Source of the DNA: Taklimakanibacter sp021828105
GTDB lineage: Bacteria; Pseudomonadota; Alphaproteobacteria; Rhizobiales; Aestuariivirgaceae
Assembly (NCBI GenBank): GCA_021828105.1
Contig: JAKATG010000022.1
Span: 1-64,000 of the forward strand
Reading direction: 5' to 3'
Length of the DNA stretch: 64,000 nucleotides
How positions within the stretch are numbered: position 1 is the stretch's first letter; each line of letters starts with the position of its first letter. Both the position numbers and the translations under genes were made by a program. This document shows, piece after piece, positions 1 through 8,712 of the stretch. Below the pieces are notes generated by a model. That model ran no database searches and was not told where the DNA came from. It worked only from the letters and a program-made list of their open reading frames with translations.

Positions 1-609
1 CGAGCGCTTCGATCGCCGCGGCATTCTTGGTGTAGGCATAGGCGCCGGTGACCGTGTCCACCGTCAGCGTGCCATAGTCGCCCACCTGGGTCGCCGTGGT
101 CCCGACCGGAGTGACACCCTGGATGCCATAGCTCAGCGTGTCGCCATCGACATCGTTGCCCGACAACGTGCCCGTCAGACCCGCATCCGTCGTCGCCGAA
201 GACTGAGCGACTTCCGCCACCGAGCCCGAGGTCACCGCCGCCAGCGTCGGCGCGTCATCGGCGCCCGACACATTGACCGTGTAGGTCTGGGTGACGAGAG
301 CACCGTCGCCGTCGCTCACCGTCACCGTGAACACATCGCTGTCGGTGTCGCCGGCATCGAGCGCTTCGATTGCCGCGGCATTCTTGGTGTAGGCATAGGC
401 GCCGGTGACCGTGTCCACCGTCAGCGTGCCATAGTCGCCCACCTGGGTCGCCGTGGTCCCGACCGGAGTGACACCCTGGATGCCATAGCTCAGCGTGTCG
501 CCATCGACATCGTTGCCCGACAACGTGCCTGTCAGACCCGCATCCGTCGTCGCCGACGACTGAGCGACTTCCGTCACCGAGCCCGAGGTCACCGCCGCCA
601 GCGTCGGCG
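1..609 (-). repeat. Tandem 357-bp VCBS-type repeats
   Basis: The block starting at base 1 recurs at base 358, a period of 357 bp or 119 codons. Over the first ~252 aligned bases I count four mismatches; the copies then diverge near 609. The repeat is in frame within the giant surface-protein gene and the array continues off the left edge. Such near-identity implies recent duplication or gene conversion, and it is a place where assemblies collapse copy number. Confidence 0.9.
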
Positions 610-3004
610 CATGATCAATCGCATTAACCGTTACCAGGACAGTGTCCGTGGTGGTGGCGGTATCGCCATTCGATCCTTCGGTCGCGGTCGCCGTCACAGT
701 AAGCGTGATATCGGCATCGCTATTGGGGGGTGGCGTGAGAGTGAGGCCGACCAGATCGGCGGCGCTCAGCGTGTAGCTGCCGTCGTCATTGAGCGTGCCG
801 TGGTTGAGGATGGCGCCGGCGAGGCCCGAGACGTTGATCGACAGGGTCTCCGAGCCGTCGGTGTCGGTGAGGGCCGAAGAGAAATTCAGCGCAATCGCCG
901 TGTCCTCGTTGCCTGTGGCATTGGGTGTGGTCAGGCTCGGCGCATCGGCCACAGCGCTGACGGTGATCGCCACCTGGCCGGTATCGCTGGATGTCCCGTC
1001 GCTTACCACATAGGTAATCGTGTCGGGGCCACTGTAATGGGCGTCCGGTATGTAATTGAGCGTTCCGTCAAGATTGACCGTCACCGTGCCGTGCAGGGCG
1101 GTTGGCGTGCCCGAGATCGCCAATGTATCGTTTTCGGGATCGGTATCGTTGCCGAGGACATCGATACTGTTGAGCGCGGCGTCCTCATTCAGCGCCAGCG
1201 GGCCGTCATCGACCGCGGTCGGGCCGGTATTCACCGCAATGACGTCGATCGTCACGACGCCGACGTCGGTGAGTGTTCCGTCGGTTATCTCGTAGGTGAT
1301 CGTGTCCGCACCCGTATGGCCGGCATTCGGGGTATAGTTGAGCGTGCCATCCGGATTGACCGTCACCGTGCCATGCAAGGCCGTCGGCGTGCCCGAGATC
1401 GTCAGCGTGTCGCCATCGATATCATCGTCATTGCCGAGGACGTCGATATTGTTGAGCGCCGTGTTCTCGTTCGTCGACAATAAGCCGTCATCGGCCGCGA
1501 CCGGCGCATCGTTCTCTCCAGTCACGGTCCATTGGACCGAGGCTGGGACCGTCGCTGACCCCGTATCGATCTGATAGTTCACCGTGACGGTTGTGGAGCT
1601 TCCGTCGGCAAGCGAGTCATAGGCGGGATTTGTCGGATCGAGCGTGAAGCTTTGCGCGCCCGGGTCGTAGGTGACGCCGTCCGGCAGGGCAGGCGGCAGG
1701 CCGGTGACCGTTCCGCCCCCTGGTGAATTCGCCAAGGCGTCGAGCGTGCTCGACGAACCGCCCTCGGTGGCCGTCCCGACCACGGGCTCGGGCGTGGGTG
1801 GCGGTTCCGGCTCCGATTGCTGCGGTGGCGGTGTATTGGGCGTCACAGGCGCGGGGGGCGTGACGGCGGCATCCGCCGGCGATGCGGCGGCGACTGGAAC
1901 AGGCTCGCTGATCTCGACGACGGCTACAACCTCGGCGCCAAGTGCGCTGACGATGGCACTCAGTCCCGGTGTCCCCGCGCCAAGGTCCGCGGTTTCGCCG
2001 GTACTCGGGTTCTCGGTGCTTACGACCTGATTGCCGGAATTGCTGCTGTTTGTATTTGACCCTTGCTTCTCGGGCGGCTTCGGAACGTCACCGTCCTTGA
2101 TCGCCTGGTCGACCGCCTCGTTGAGCTGCTGGATTGCGGCGTCAGTGATCGAAGCAATCTGGGAGGCGGGGACAATGACGATTGGGCTTGTCGCGCTCGC
2201 CATCGAATAGGCGATTTCGATCGAGTTGACCGTGGCCAGCACGGATCCGTCGATGAGACTCAAGATTGCATAGGAACCGACATCCTTGGTCCCCGGATCC
2301 TGACACAAGGCAAAAAACGTCTTCCCCTCGCTCGCGGAGGCCTTCGCTATCACGCATGTGCCGCGAATGCCCATGCTGGCCACGGGAGTGTTGATCTTCA
2401 TCTCGCCCGTGGGGGCGACCTGGCCGGCGACGAAGGAAAAAGTACCCTCCACCAGGCTGAAGGCCATCGAGTTGTCGCTGCCGCCTTGCTGATAGACTAG
2501 TTCGTTCAGCACCATTCGGGCATTGGCCGACAGGCTGAACACCGTCTGATCGACGAAGACGATGCCTACCGAGGCCTGCGGTCCGCTCTGCAGGACATCG
2601 CCTTTGAAGACCGGATCGCCGACGTGAAGCTCGACGACGGCGCCGTCTGCATGCTGCGCGGTCACGGTTCCGGTCAAGGTGGTGACCTTGCCAATGGCGG
2701 CTCCGCCGTCGCTTCCGCCAGCTTGGGCATATTGGCCCGGGGTGAGAGGCCCGGCGAGAGCCTTGACGACGTCCGGGAGAAGCATGGCGCCCTCGGGCGA
2801 AGCAAGGGCAGGGGGCTCCGCCCGGTCGAAATAGCCGGAGACCACGAAGCGGGAACCGTCCGAATCGGTGAGAATCAGGTCATGGGCGGTGCGGCTGAAC
2901 TGTGCGGTGAAGAGCAGATGGGCATCCGGGATGGTGACGACGTCACCCTCCGCCGACACCGATCCAGTGGGCATCACATAGGACGAATATTCTGCCTTCA
3001 GCAT
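1..3004 (-). CDS. Giant repetitive type I-secreted surface protein (N-terminal ~1000 residues; gene continues past left edge)
   Basis: The frame is open from an ATG at 3004 down to base 1, so the gene is partial at its 3' end. There is no N-terminal signal peptide, as expected of a type I secretion substrate. Residues ~106-216 form a FecR-like domain (…LTGTVTAQH… to …INTPVASMGIRGT). A Pro/Glu-rich linker follows at about 395-420. Next come cadherin-like repeats with the NDAPVAADDG and DVLGND…D.DGDTL signatures. Near-identical VCBS-type repeats (DAPTLAAVTSGSV…) run to the edge. FecR plus VCBS/cadherin architecture is typical of RTX-type adhesins; the C-terminal secretion signal lies outside the window. 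The divergent TolC/ABC/HlyD genes are its likely exporter. An adhesin or biofilm role is inferred; the architecture is directly visible. Confidence 0.85.
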   Translation of the reverse strand, partial: MLKAEYSSYVMPTGSVSAEGDVVTIPDAHLLFTAQFSRTAHDLILTDSDGSRFVVSGYFDRAEPPALASPEGAMLLPDVVKALAGPLTPGQYAQAGGSDGGAAIGKVTTLTGTVTAQHADGAVVELHVGDPVFKGDVLQSGPQASVGIVFVDQTVFSLSANARMVLNELVYQQGGSDNSMAFSLVEGTFSFVAGQVAPTGEMKINTPVASMGIRGTCVIAKASASEGKTFFALCQDPGTKDVGSYAILSLIDGSVLATVNSIEIAYSMASATSPIVIVPASQIASITDAAIQQLNEAVDQAIKDGDVPKPPEKQGSNTNSSNSGNQVVSTENPSTGETADLGAGTPGLSAIVSALGAEVVAVVEISEPVPVAAASPADAAVTPPAPVTPNTPPPQQSEPEPPPTPEPVVGTATEGGSSSTLDALANSPGGGTVTGLPPALPDGVTYDPGAQSFTLDPTNPAYDSLADGSSTTVTVNYQIDTGSATVPASVQWTVTGENDAPVAADDGLLSTNENTALNNIDVLGNDDDIDGDTLTISGTPTALHGTVTVNPDGTLNYTPNAGHTGADTITYEITDGTLTDVGVVTIDVIAVNTGPTAVDDGPLALNEDAALNSIDVLGNDTDPENDTLAISGTPTALHGTVTVNLDGTLNYIPDAHYSGPDTITYVVSDGTSSDTGQVAITVSAVADAPSLTTPNATGNEDTAIALNFSSALTDTDGSETLSINVSGLAGAILNHGTLNDDGSYTLSAADLVGLTLTPPPNSDADITLTVTATATEGSNGDTATTTDTVLVTVNAIDHAPTLAAVTSGSVTEVAQSSATTDAGLTGTLSGNDVDGDTLSYGIQGVTPVGTTATQVGDYGTLTVDTVTGAYAYTKNAAAIEALDAGDTDSDVFTVTVSDGDGALVTQTYTVNVSGADDAPTLAAVTSGSVAEVAQSSATTDAGLTGTLSGNDVDGDTLSYGIQGVTPVGTTATQVGDYGTLTVDTVTGAYAYTKNAAAIEAL

Positions 3005-3107
3005 ACTTTACGTCCTTGGCCGTCAGTGCCCATGCCTCGTCAACTGGCCGTCCTGCAATTTCCGTTGCAAAAATGCGGGTTTGCAGTTCCCGATAGCAAG
3101 GTTCTTC

Positions 3108-3124
3108 TTCCTTAACGTAAGGAA
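3108..3124. promoter_or_regulatory. Palindrome in the divergent T1SS promoter region
   Basis: TTCCTTA-ACG-TAAGGAA is a perfect inverted repeat with 7-bp arms. It lies in the 168-bp gap between the giant surface-protein gene and the tolC-like gene, 49 bp before the GTG of the latter. The surrounding sequence is A+T-richer than the genes. It could be an operator coordinating both transcripts or a small transcript hairpin; no regulator is identifiable. Confidence 0.4.
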
Positions 3125-3172
3125 TATGCTAAGTCTAGTAGCCGGCGTGGCGACAGACCGGATGGGGACTTC

Positions 3173-4540
3173 GTGCGGCTTTGGGAAAAATTACTCATAG
3201 TAATAGCGGTTCTCGCCATGCCCCATGCCGTATCGGCAACCAGCTTGCGGGACGCCGTGAAAGCGGCGGTCTCCACCCATCCATCGGTTGAGGCGAGCCG
3301 AGCGGCCCTGAGGTCGTCCGCCTGGGAGATCTTGCAGGCGCGAAGCCGGCTGCTGCCGACAGTCGATCTCAGGGGCAATGCCGGTCCCAATATTGTCGAC
3401 CAGCCGGAGGGATTTTCGCCTGACGTCAACAGTGAATGGCGGTTGCAGCGGGAGATCGCGCTGACTGTTCGCCAGATCCTCTATGATGGCGGCGACCGCA
3501 TCAACGACGTCTATCGCAGCGCCGCGCGTGCCGATGCCTTCAGCCTGCGCGTATCAGACCAGGCCGAGAAAATGGGTCTCGATGCCGTCGAGGCATACCT
3601 CGATGTCCGACGCCACTCGGCCATTCGCATTCTCGCGCGCCAGAACCGGCAGCGTCTCGGCGCTATTCTCGTTTTGGTGCGCGACAAGACAACGGGTGGC
3701 AGCGCGCCCAAGAGCGATCTCGAACAGGCGCGTGAGCGTATTGCCGCCGCAGACTTCACCATTGCCCAGATCGATCAGGCTTTGGAGGAGGCGCGTGCCC
3801 GCTACCGGCAAGTGATCGGATCTGAACCCACCAATCTCACCCCCGTGGCCTTTCCGGGGGGCGTTCCCAAGACTCGGGCGGCGGCCGTCGCCTCGGCGAT
3901 CGAAAGCAATCCCGCGATCCTCGCCCTTGACGCAGAGACGCGGGCCGCGGAGTTTGCCCTCGCGCAGGCCAAGGCGGGTTACTATCCAACGATCAGTCTG
4001 GAGGGCATTGCCAGCACGGGTGACGATATTGCCGGGACGCCCGGTCCCTCGAGCAGCCTGACTGGCCAAGTCACCATGAGCTGGAATCTGTATCAAGGCG
4101 GCGGCACGACCTACCGCAAGCGTGCGCTGGGCGAAAAGGTCAACCAGGCACAAGCAGATAGACGAGTAAAGGCGCGGGAGATCTCCGAGACGGTGGATCG
4201 CGCATTCGCCGCCTATACGGTAGGGGCACGCCGGGTCGCGGCGGCGCGCAATCAGGCGGCAGCAACCGCGAGCGTCGTTGCCGCCTATCAGGAAGAGTAC
4301 AAGCTGGCGAAGCGAAGCCTGCTGGATCTGCTCGATGCGGAGAATGCCAGGTTCACCAGCCAATTCCAGCTCACCAGCGCGGACGCCGTGCATCGTTTTG
4401 CCGCCTATCAGTTGCTGGCCTCGATGAACCGGCTCTTGAAGACCTTGGGTATACGCCCGCCGGTGGAAGCTCGCTCGAACTTTCTCGAGCAAAGCCAGGG
4501 CGGGGTATTTTCGATCGATATAGAACCTTTGCGTCAGTAA
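3173..4540 (+). CDS. TolC-family outer-membrane efflux protein of a type I secretion system
   Basis: This 455-residue protein has a cleavable signal peptide (LLIVIAVLAMPHAVSA) followed by the TolC/OEP pattern. Two repeated helical/barrel segments are visible: an N-terminal half with SLRDAVKAAVSTHPSVEASR, and a second half with SNPAILALDAETRAAEFALAQAKAGYYPTISLEG. The strand motif SWNLYQGG is also present. It would form the trimeric outer-membrane channel and periplasmic tunnel for the ABC/HlyD pair directly downstream. The start is GTG at 3173, preceded by GATGGGGA. Length matches the family. It lies divergent from the giant surface protein, its probable cargo, with 30 bp to the ABC gene. Confidence 0.9.
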   Translation: MRLWEKLLIVIAVLAMPHAVSATSLRDAVKAAVSTHPSVEASRAALRSSAWEILQARSRLLPTVDLRGNAGPNIVDQPEGFSPDVNSEWRLQREIALTVRQILYDGGDRINDVYRSAARADAFSLRVSDQAEKMGLDAVEAYLDVRRHSAIRILARQNRQRLGAILVLVRDKTTGGSAPKSDLEQARERIAAADFTIAQIDQALEEARARYRQVIGSEPTNLTPVAFPGGVPKTRAAAVASAIESNPAILALDAETRAAEFALAQAKAGYYPTISLEGIASTGDDIAGTPGPSSSLTGQVTMSWNLYQGGGTTYRKRALGEKVNQAQADRRVKAREISETVDRAFAAYTVGARRVAAARNQAAATASVVAAYQEEYKLAKRSLLDLLDAENARFTSQFQLTSADAVHRFAAYQLLASMNRLLKTLGIRPPVEARSNFLEQSQGGVFSIDIEPLRQ

Positions 4541-4570
4541 GTCTGTCGCTGGGCGCAGCGACGCAGTTTG

Positions 4571-6736
4571 ATGGCAGATAACCGCCGCGGAATGGACGAC
4601 AGGATGACCTCGAACGCGGGGAGCGATCCGCTCCTGGCGTGCCTCGAATTTGTAGCGAAGCTGCTGGGAACCACCTTTTCGCGGAAGGGTGCTCTGAGCG
4701 GCTTGCCGCTTCGCGGTCCGGCATTGACCGTGGATCTCCTCGCGCGGGCCAGCGCACAGCAGGGACTCAAATGCGAGCTGAGGAAGGTCCGTCTCAGCCG
4801 GATTCCTCCGGTGACCATGCCGGTCATCCTGCTCCTCAAGGCGGGCGGGGCCTGTGTTCTGGCGTCGCGACCGGGCAGAACCACCTTCGAAATCCTCATG
4901 GCGGGTGGCGGCGACCCGCAACTCGTCGAGGAAAAATTCCTTCGCCGGCACTATAGCGGAGTAACAGCCTTTGTCGCCGTTGCCGAAGGCAAGGATTTCG
5001 CGCCGGTCAGCGCGAATGCGAACTGGTTCGCTTCCGCCGTGACGCAGGCCTGGGAGTCGTGGGCGCAAATACTGATCATAGCCTTCATGGTGAACTTACT
5101 CGGGCTGGCGGTGCCGATCTTCACGATGAATGTCTTCGACCGGGTCATACCCAACATGGCCTTTCCCACGCTCTGGGCATTGGCACTCGGCGTGGTTCTG
5201 GCCCTCGTGATGGACTCGGCCTTGCGTCAGTTCCGTGCCGTGCTTCTCGACGGTGCCGGACGGCGCATGGACATGCGTCTTTCGGCGGAGATATTCGAGC
5301 ACGCCACGGCCATGACGCTGAGCGCGCGCCCGGGTTCCGCCGGCGCCGTCGCGAGCTTGATCAGAGACTTCGATGCGGTGCGCGAATTCTTCACGTCGGC
5401 CAGCATCATCGCGGTGACCGATCTCCTGTTCATCGGCATCTCGGTGTGGATTCTCTGGCTGCTGATCGGGCAGATCGCCCTGATACCGCTGGCCGCGGTC
5501 ATCGTCGTCATTGCCGTGACCATGCTCATCCAGATTCCGCTTTCGCGCGCCACGCGGCTTACGCAGGCTCAATCGTCGCGACGGCATGCGGTCCTGGTGG
5601 AAAGCCTGATGCAGATCGAGAGCATCAAAGCGGCAAACGCCGAAGGCGTCGTCCAACGCAAATGGGAAGAGGCACTTTCCGCAGCGGCGCGCGCCAACTC
5701 CTCTTCCCGGCGCTGGTCTTCCTTTGCCCTCTATTTCACTTCGACCGTCCAGCAGTTCACCAGCGTGATCATCCTCGTCTGGGGCGTGTTCCTGGTGTTC
5801 GAGGGACGAATTTCGATCGGCGCGCTGATCGCGGCGAATATGCTTGCGGCGCGCGTCCTCAGTCCGCTCGGCAATATCGCGATGACCCTGGCGAGAGGTC
5901 AGCAGGCCATCAATGCGCTGAAAGGCATAGCCGAGCTCATGAAGCTGCCGCGTGACGGATCGCGGGTTCAGGGCGGCGGTCCTTCCGTCAAGGACGGGGC
6001 TGTCGAATTTCGCCATGTCACCTTCAGCTATCCGGGCCAGGCCAGTCCGGCGCTCAATGACGTGACCTTCCGGATTCCCAGCGGACAGAAGGTGGGGATC
6101 GTGGGGAAGATGGGATCGGGCAAGACCACCATCGGTAGATTGCTCGCCGGCCTCTATGCGCCGACGCAAGGCGCTGTGCTCGTATCCGAGGCCGATACGC
6201 GCTCCTACGCCACGGCGGAGCTCAGGGCCGGCGTCGCCTATGTACCGCAGGAACCCGAGCTGTTCACCGGCACTGTGCGGGACAATATCGTTCTCGGCAG
6301 ACCCAATGCGTCGCAGGATGAGATCGATTGGGCAGTGAGCATGGCCGGCCTGCAGACGCTGGTGGCGTCCCATCCCCTCGGACTTGCCATGGAAATAGGC
6401 GAGCGTGGCAAGGGTTTGTCCGGGGGGCAGCGGCAGGCGGTCGCCATCGCCCGCATGATCCTGCGCCAACCGATGATCCTGTTTCTCGATGAGCCCTCCA
6501 GCGCCATGGATTCGGCAGCCGAGAACATGCTGGTCCAGATGCTCAACCAGTGGGCGTCGGGCGGGCAGCGGACGCTCATCGTCTGCTCGCATCGCACGCC
6601 CATCTTGAACGCGGTGGATCGGATTCTGGTCATCGATGACGGCCGATTGGTCGCCGACGGCCCGAAAGCTGATGTCATCAGCAGATCGCTCTCTCAGGCG
6701 CGTCGATCACAGGCGGGAGGTGTCGTGATGCCATGA
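4571..6736 (+). CDS. Type I secretion ABC transporter/permease (LapB-like) with degenerate C39-like domain
   Basis: This 721-residue inner-membrane exporter fuses a membrane domain and an ATPase. Residues ~10-140 resemble a C39 peptidase-like domain. The CG context and the HxVV catalytic histidine of true bacteriocin peptidases are missing (the corresponding stretch reads GACVLASRPG). It probably binds substrate rather than cleaving it, as in HlyB/LapB. Transmembrane helices cover ~165-420. The nucleotide-binding domain has Walker A GKMGSGKTT, signature LSGGQRQ, Walker B ILFLDEP and H-loop SHR. An upstream in-frame TTG exists, but the ATG at 4571 is preferred. The gene overlaps the HlyD gene by 4 bp, so the two are translationally coupled. 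Confidence 0.92.
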   Translation: MADNRRGMDDRMTSNAGSDPLLACLEFVAKLLGTTFSRKGALSGLPLRGPALTVDLLARASAQQGLKCELRKVRLSRIPPVTMPVILLLKAGGACVLASRPGRTTFEILMAGGGDPQLVEEKFLRRHYSGVTAFVAVAEGKDFAPVSANANWFASAVTQAWESWAQILIIAFMVNLLGLAVPIFTMNVFDRVIPNMAFPTLWALALGVVLALVMDSALRQFRAVLLDGAGRRMDMRLSAEIFEHATAMTLSARPGSAGAVASLIRDFDAVREFFTSASIIAVTDLLFIGISVWILWLLIGQIALIPLAAVIVVIAVTMLIQIPLSRATRLTQAQSSRRHAVLVESLMQIESIKAANAEGVVQRKWEEALSAAARANSSSRRWSSFALYFTSTVQQFTSVIILVWGVFLVFEGRISIGALIAANMLAARVLSPLGNIAMTLARGQQAINALKGIAELMKLPRDGSRVQGGGPSVKDGAVEFRHVTFSYPGQASPALNDVTFRIPSGQKVGIVGKMGSGKTTIGRLLAGLYAPTQGAVLVSEADTRSYATAELRAGVAYVPQEPELFTGTVRDNIVLGRPNASQDEIDWAVSMAGLQTLVASHPLGLAMEIGERGKGLSGGQRQAVAIARMILRQPMILFLDEPSSAMDSAAENMLVQMLNQWASGGQRTLIVCSHRTPILNAVDRILVIDDGRLVADGPKADVISRSLSQARRSQAGGVVMP

Positions 6737-8058
6737 CGAAAAGGAGATTGGACGATCTGGCTTTCGCCAACGATGTGAAGGCCGCGCTGAGGGAGTCGAC
6801 GTCGCATTCAGGGTGGACGTTTATCGTCATCCTGGCCGTCCTGATGGCCATGGCCATTGTGTGGGCGAACTGGGCGATCCTCGATGAGGTGACCACCGGC
6901 GACGGCAAGGTGATCTCCAGCTCGAAGCTCCAGGTCGTTCAGTCACCGGATGGCGGGATCGTTCGCGGGCTTTATGTGAAGGACGGCGATGTCGTGGAGA
7001 AAGACCAGCTTCTGCTGAAGCTGGACGAGACGGAAGCGGCATCGCGCCTGGGTGAATTGCATCAACGCCGGCTCTATCTCGAAGCACAGACCACGCGCCT
7101 CAGGGCCGAGGCCAGCGCCAGCGACACCCTCGAGTTCAGCGCCGAGCTGACCAAGTCGGCGCCCAACGCGGTTCAGGCGGAGCGCCAGGCCTTCGCCGCA
7201 AGGCAGGAGAAAATCAGAAACGAAGTGGAGATCCTGCGCCGGCAATTGCTCCAGAAAGAGCAGGAGCGGTTGGAAATGGGTGCACAGCGCGACAAGCTTG
7301 CGGGTGCCTTGGAGCTGATCAATCGCGAGCTCGCGATGACCAGGAAGCTCGCCAAGAACGGCGCCGTTCCTGAGATCGAGCTGATCCGGCTGGAAAGGCA
7401 GGTCGGCGACATGCAGGGTGAACTTGCGGTGCTCGATGCCACACAGCCCCGTGCCGAGTTCGCTATCGAAGAGGCCAAGGAGAAGCTCGCTTCCAACCGT
7501 AGCGTCTTTGTCGCCTCCGCGCGCGAGGACTTGGCGAAGGCCATTGGTGAACTGAACATTCTCGAACAGTCGGTCATGGCGGCGGAGCAGCGCGTGCGCC
7601 AGACGGAGCTCAGGGCTCCGGCAAAGGGCATTGTGAACCGGTTGAGCGTGACCTCACTCGGCGCCGTCGTCCGGCCGGGTTTCGATATCGTTGAAATCGT
7701 GCCGATCGAGGACAATCTCCTGGTGGAGGTCAAAATAGGTCCCCGCAATATCGGTTTCATCAGAAAGGACCAGCCCGCGCGCGTGAAGCTGACGGCGTTC
7801 GACTATTTGCAATACGGCGCCTTGAGTGGAAAGGTCGAATGGATCAGCGCCGACACTGTGACGGATCCCGAGAACAATCCATATTACCGGGTGATCGTGA
7901 AAACCGACGAGAATTCCATCACCAAGATGGGCGAGACGATGCGCGCCATTCCCGGCATGGTGGCCAATGTCGACATCATGACGGGCCGTAAAAGCGTGCT
8001 GCAATATCTGCTCACGCCGGTCTTGCGGACCAGGGACGAAGCGATGCGGGAGCGCTGA
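6733..8058 (+). CDS. HlyD-family type I secretion periplasmic adaptor
   Basis: This 441-residue membrane-fusion protein has a short cytoplasmic N-terminus, one transmembrane helix (~34-55: FIVILAVLMAMAIVWANWAI) and the lipoyl-like half-motif IVRGLYVKDGDVVEKDQLLLKLD. A long coiled coil covers ~95-290. The second lipoyl half is LRAPAKGIVNRLSV, and the family C-terminus contains IPGMVANVDIMTG. It bridges the ABC exporter and the TolC-like channel. The start ATG lies within ATGA overlapping the ABC stop codon, and length is normal for the family. Together the three genes make a complete type I secretion apparatus, presumably for the divergently encoded repetitive protein. Confidence 0.93.
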   Translation: MTKRRLDDLAFANDVKAALRESTSHSGWTFIVILAVLMAMAIVWANWAILDEVTTGDGKVISSSKLQVVQSPDGGIVRGLYVKDGDVVEKDQLLLKLDETEAASRLGELHQRRLYLEAQTTRLRAEASASDTLEFSAELTKSAPNAVQAERQAFAARQEKIRNEVEILRRQLLQKEQERLEMGAQRDKLAGALELINRELAMTRKLAKNGAVPEIELIRLERQVGDMQGELAVLDATQPRAEFAIEEAKEKLASNRSVFVASAREDLAKAIGELNILEQSVMAAEQRVRQTELRAPAKGIVNRLSVTSLGAVVRPGFDIVEIVPIEDNLLVEVKIGPRNIGFIRKDQPARVKLTAFDYLQYGALSGKVEWISADTVTDPENNPYYRVIVKTDENSITKMGETMRAIPGMVANVDIMTGRKSVLQYLLTPVLRTRDEAMRER

Positions 8059-8262
8059 CGCCCCGGCCGGCGAACTGAAAGCAATTGGTGTGTTTTTTCG
8101 TGCGGGTGACCTTTGAGGGCTTTTGGTCTCTTGACATCGTGGGCCAAGCCGTGATTTGGAAAATTTCAGAATTGAGCTCGTGTGCCCGGAGTACTTGATC
8201 CGTCCACAGCCGCTGCCGGGCACGTTGCTCTTGTAGCTCGCTCTCCAAAATGGAACCGTCGG
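8059..8262. other. Intergenic stretch after the secretion operon
   Basis: No RNA gene or terminator with a convincing T-run was recognised. A TTGACA hexamer occurs near 8132, but no good -10 element lies 16-18 bp downstream. Open frames here on the minus strand are antisense extensions of neighbouring genes and show no family motifs. Confidence 0.4.
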
Positions 8263-8601
8263 ATGACCAGCACGCCTTGCCAAAGCGCGGCGCTCGACCG
8301 CGCCATCGCGTCATGGGCGGCGAAGATCGCCGCGTTCTTGGCGATCATCGTCAGAACCATTGTGATGATTGGCGAATATATCGGCGGCAGCTTGCATGAG
8401 CTTAGCGCCTGTTGCCGGAAGGCCGGGCGGCTGCTGGCGCTGTGCCCAGGGCTGCCTCGCCCGATGCTGCCGAAGCTCGGCTTCCCGTCACTTTCGGCAA
8501 GCGCGCACCATGCCCTTGCGCGCAAGCGCTCGCCCGAATTCGAGCGGTCCGTCATAATGGATCTGCGCGGCAAGAGCGAAGAGCCTGAGGCAAAGGATTG
8601 A
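8263..8601 (+). CDS. Hypothetical small membrane-associated protein
   Basis: I do not recognise this family. From the ATG at 8263 the frame encodes 112 residues and ends at TGA 8601; an in-frame GTG at 8182 would add 27. The codons look like the local coding style (many xxC/xxG third positions). Residues ~14-40 form a hydrophobic helix (AAKIAAFLAIIVRTIVMIG), and the C-terminus is charged (DLRGKSEEPEAKD). The gene is convergent with the epimerase gene and lies in an otherwise gene-poor gap. No strong ribosome-binding site is seen. It could be a chance open frame. Confidence 0.4.
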   Translation: MTSTPCQSAALDRAIASWAAKIAAFLAIIVRTIVMIGEYIGGSLHELSACCRKAGRLLALCPGLPRPMLPKLGFPSLSASAHHALARKRSPEFERSVIMDLRGKSEEPEAKD

Positions 8602-8712
8602 AAGGGTCTGAAAGGTCTGAAAGGGTATTGGAAGCGAGGGACGCGCCCCCACGTAAAGAATCCCCGGCGCAGCTTTGCGTCCGTCTGTGAATCCTTTGTC
8701 AGCAACGAAACA

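Noticed and set aside
611..2500. Several plus-strand open frames
   Set aside because: They are antisense to the giant surface-protein gene, whose minus frame is continuous and shows FecR and cadherin/VCBS motifs.
3554..5068. A 504-codon minus-strand frame across the tolC-like/ABC junction
   Set aside because: It is antisense to two genes with clear family motifs and shows no recognisable domain.
5096..6592. Long minus-strand frame inside the ABC gene
   Set aside because: It is antisense shadow with Arg/His-rich composition and no motif.
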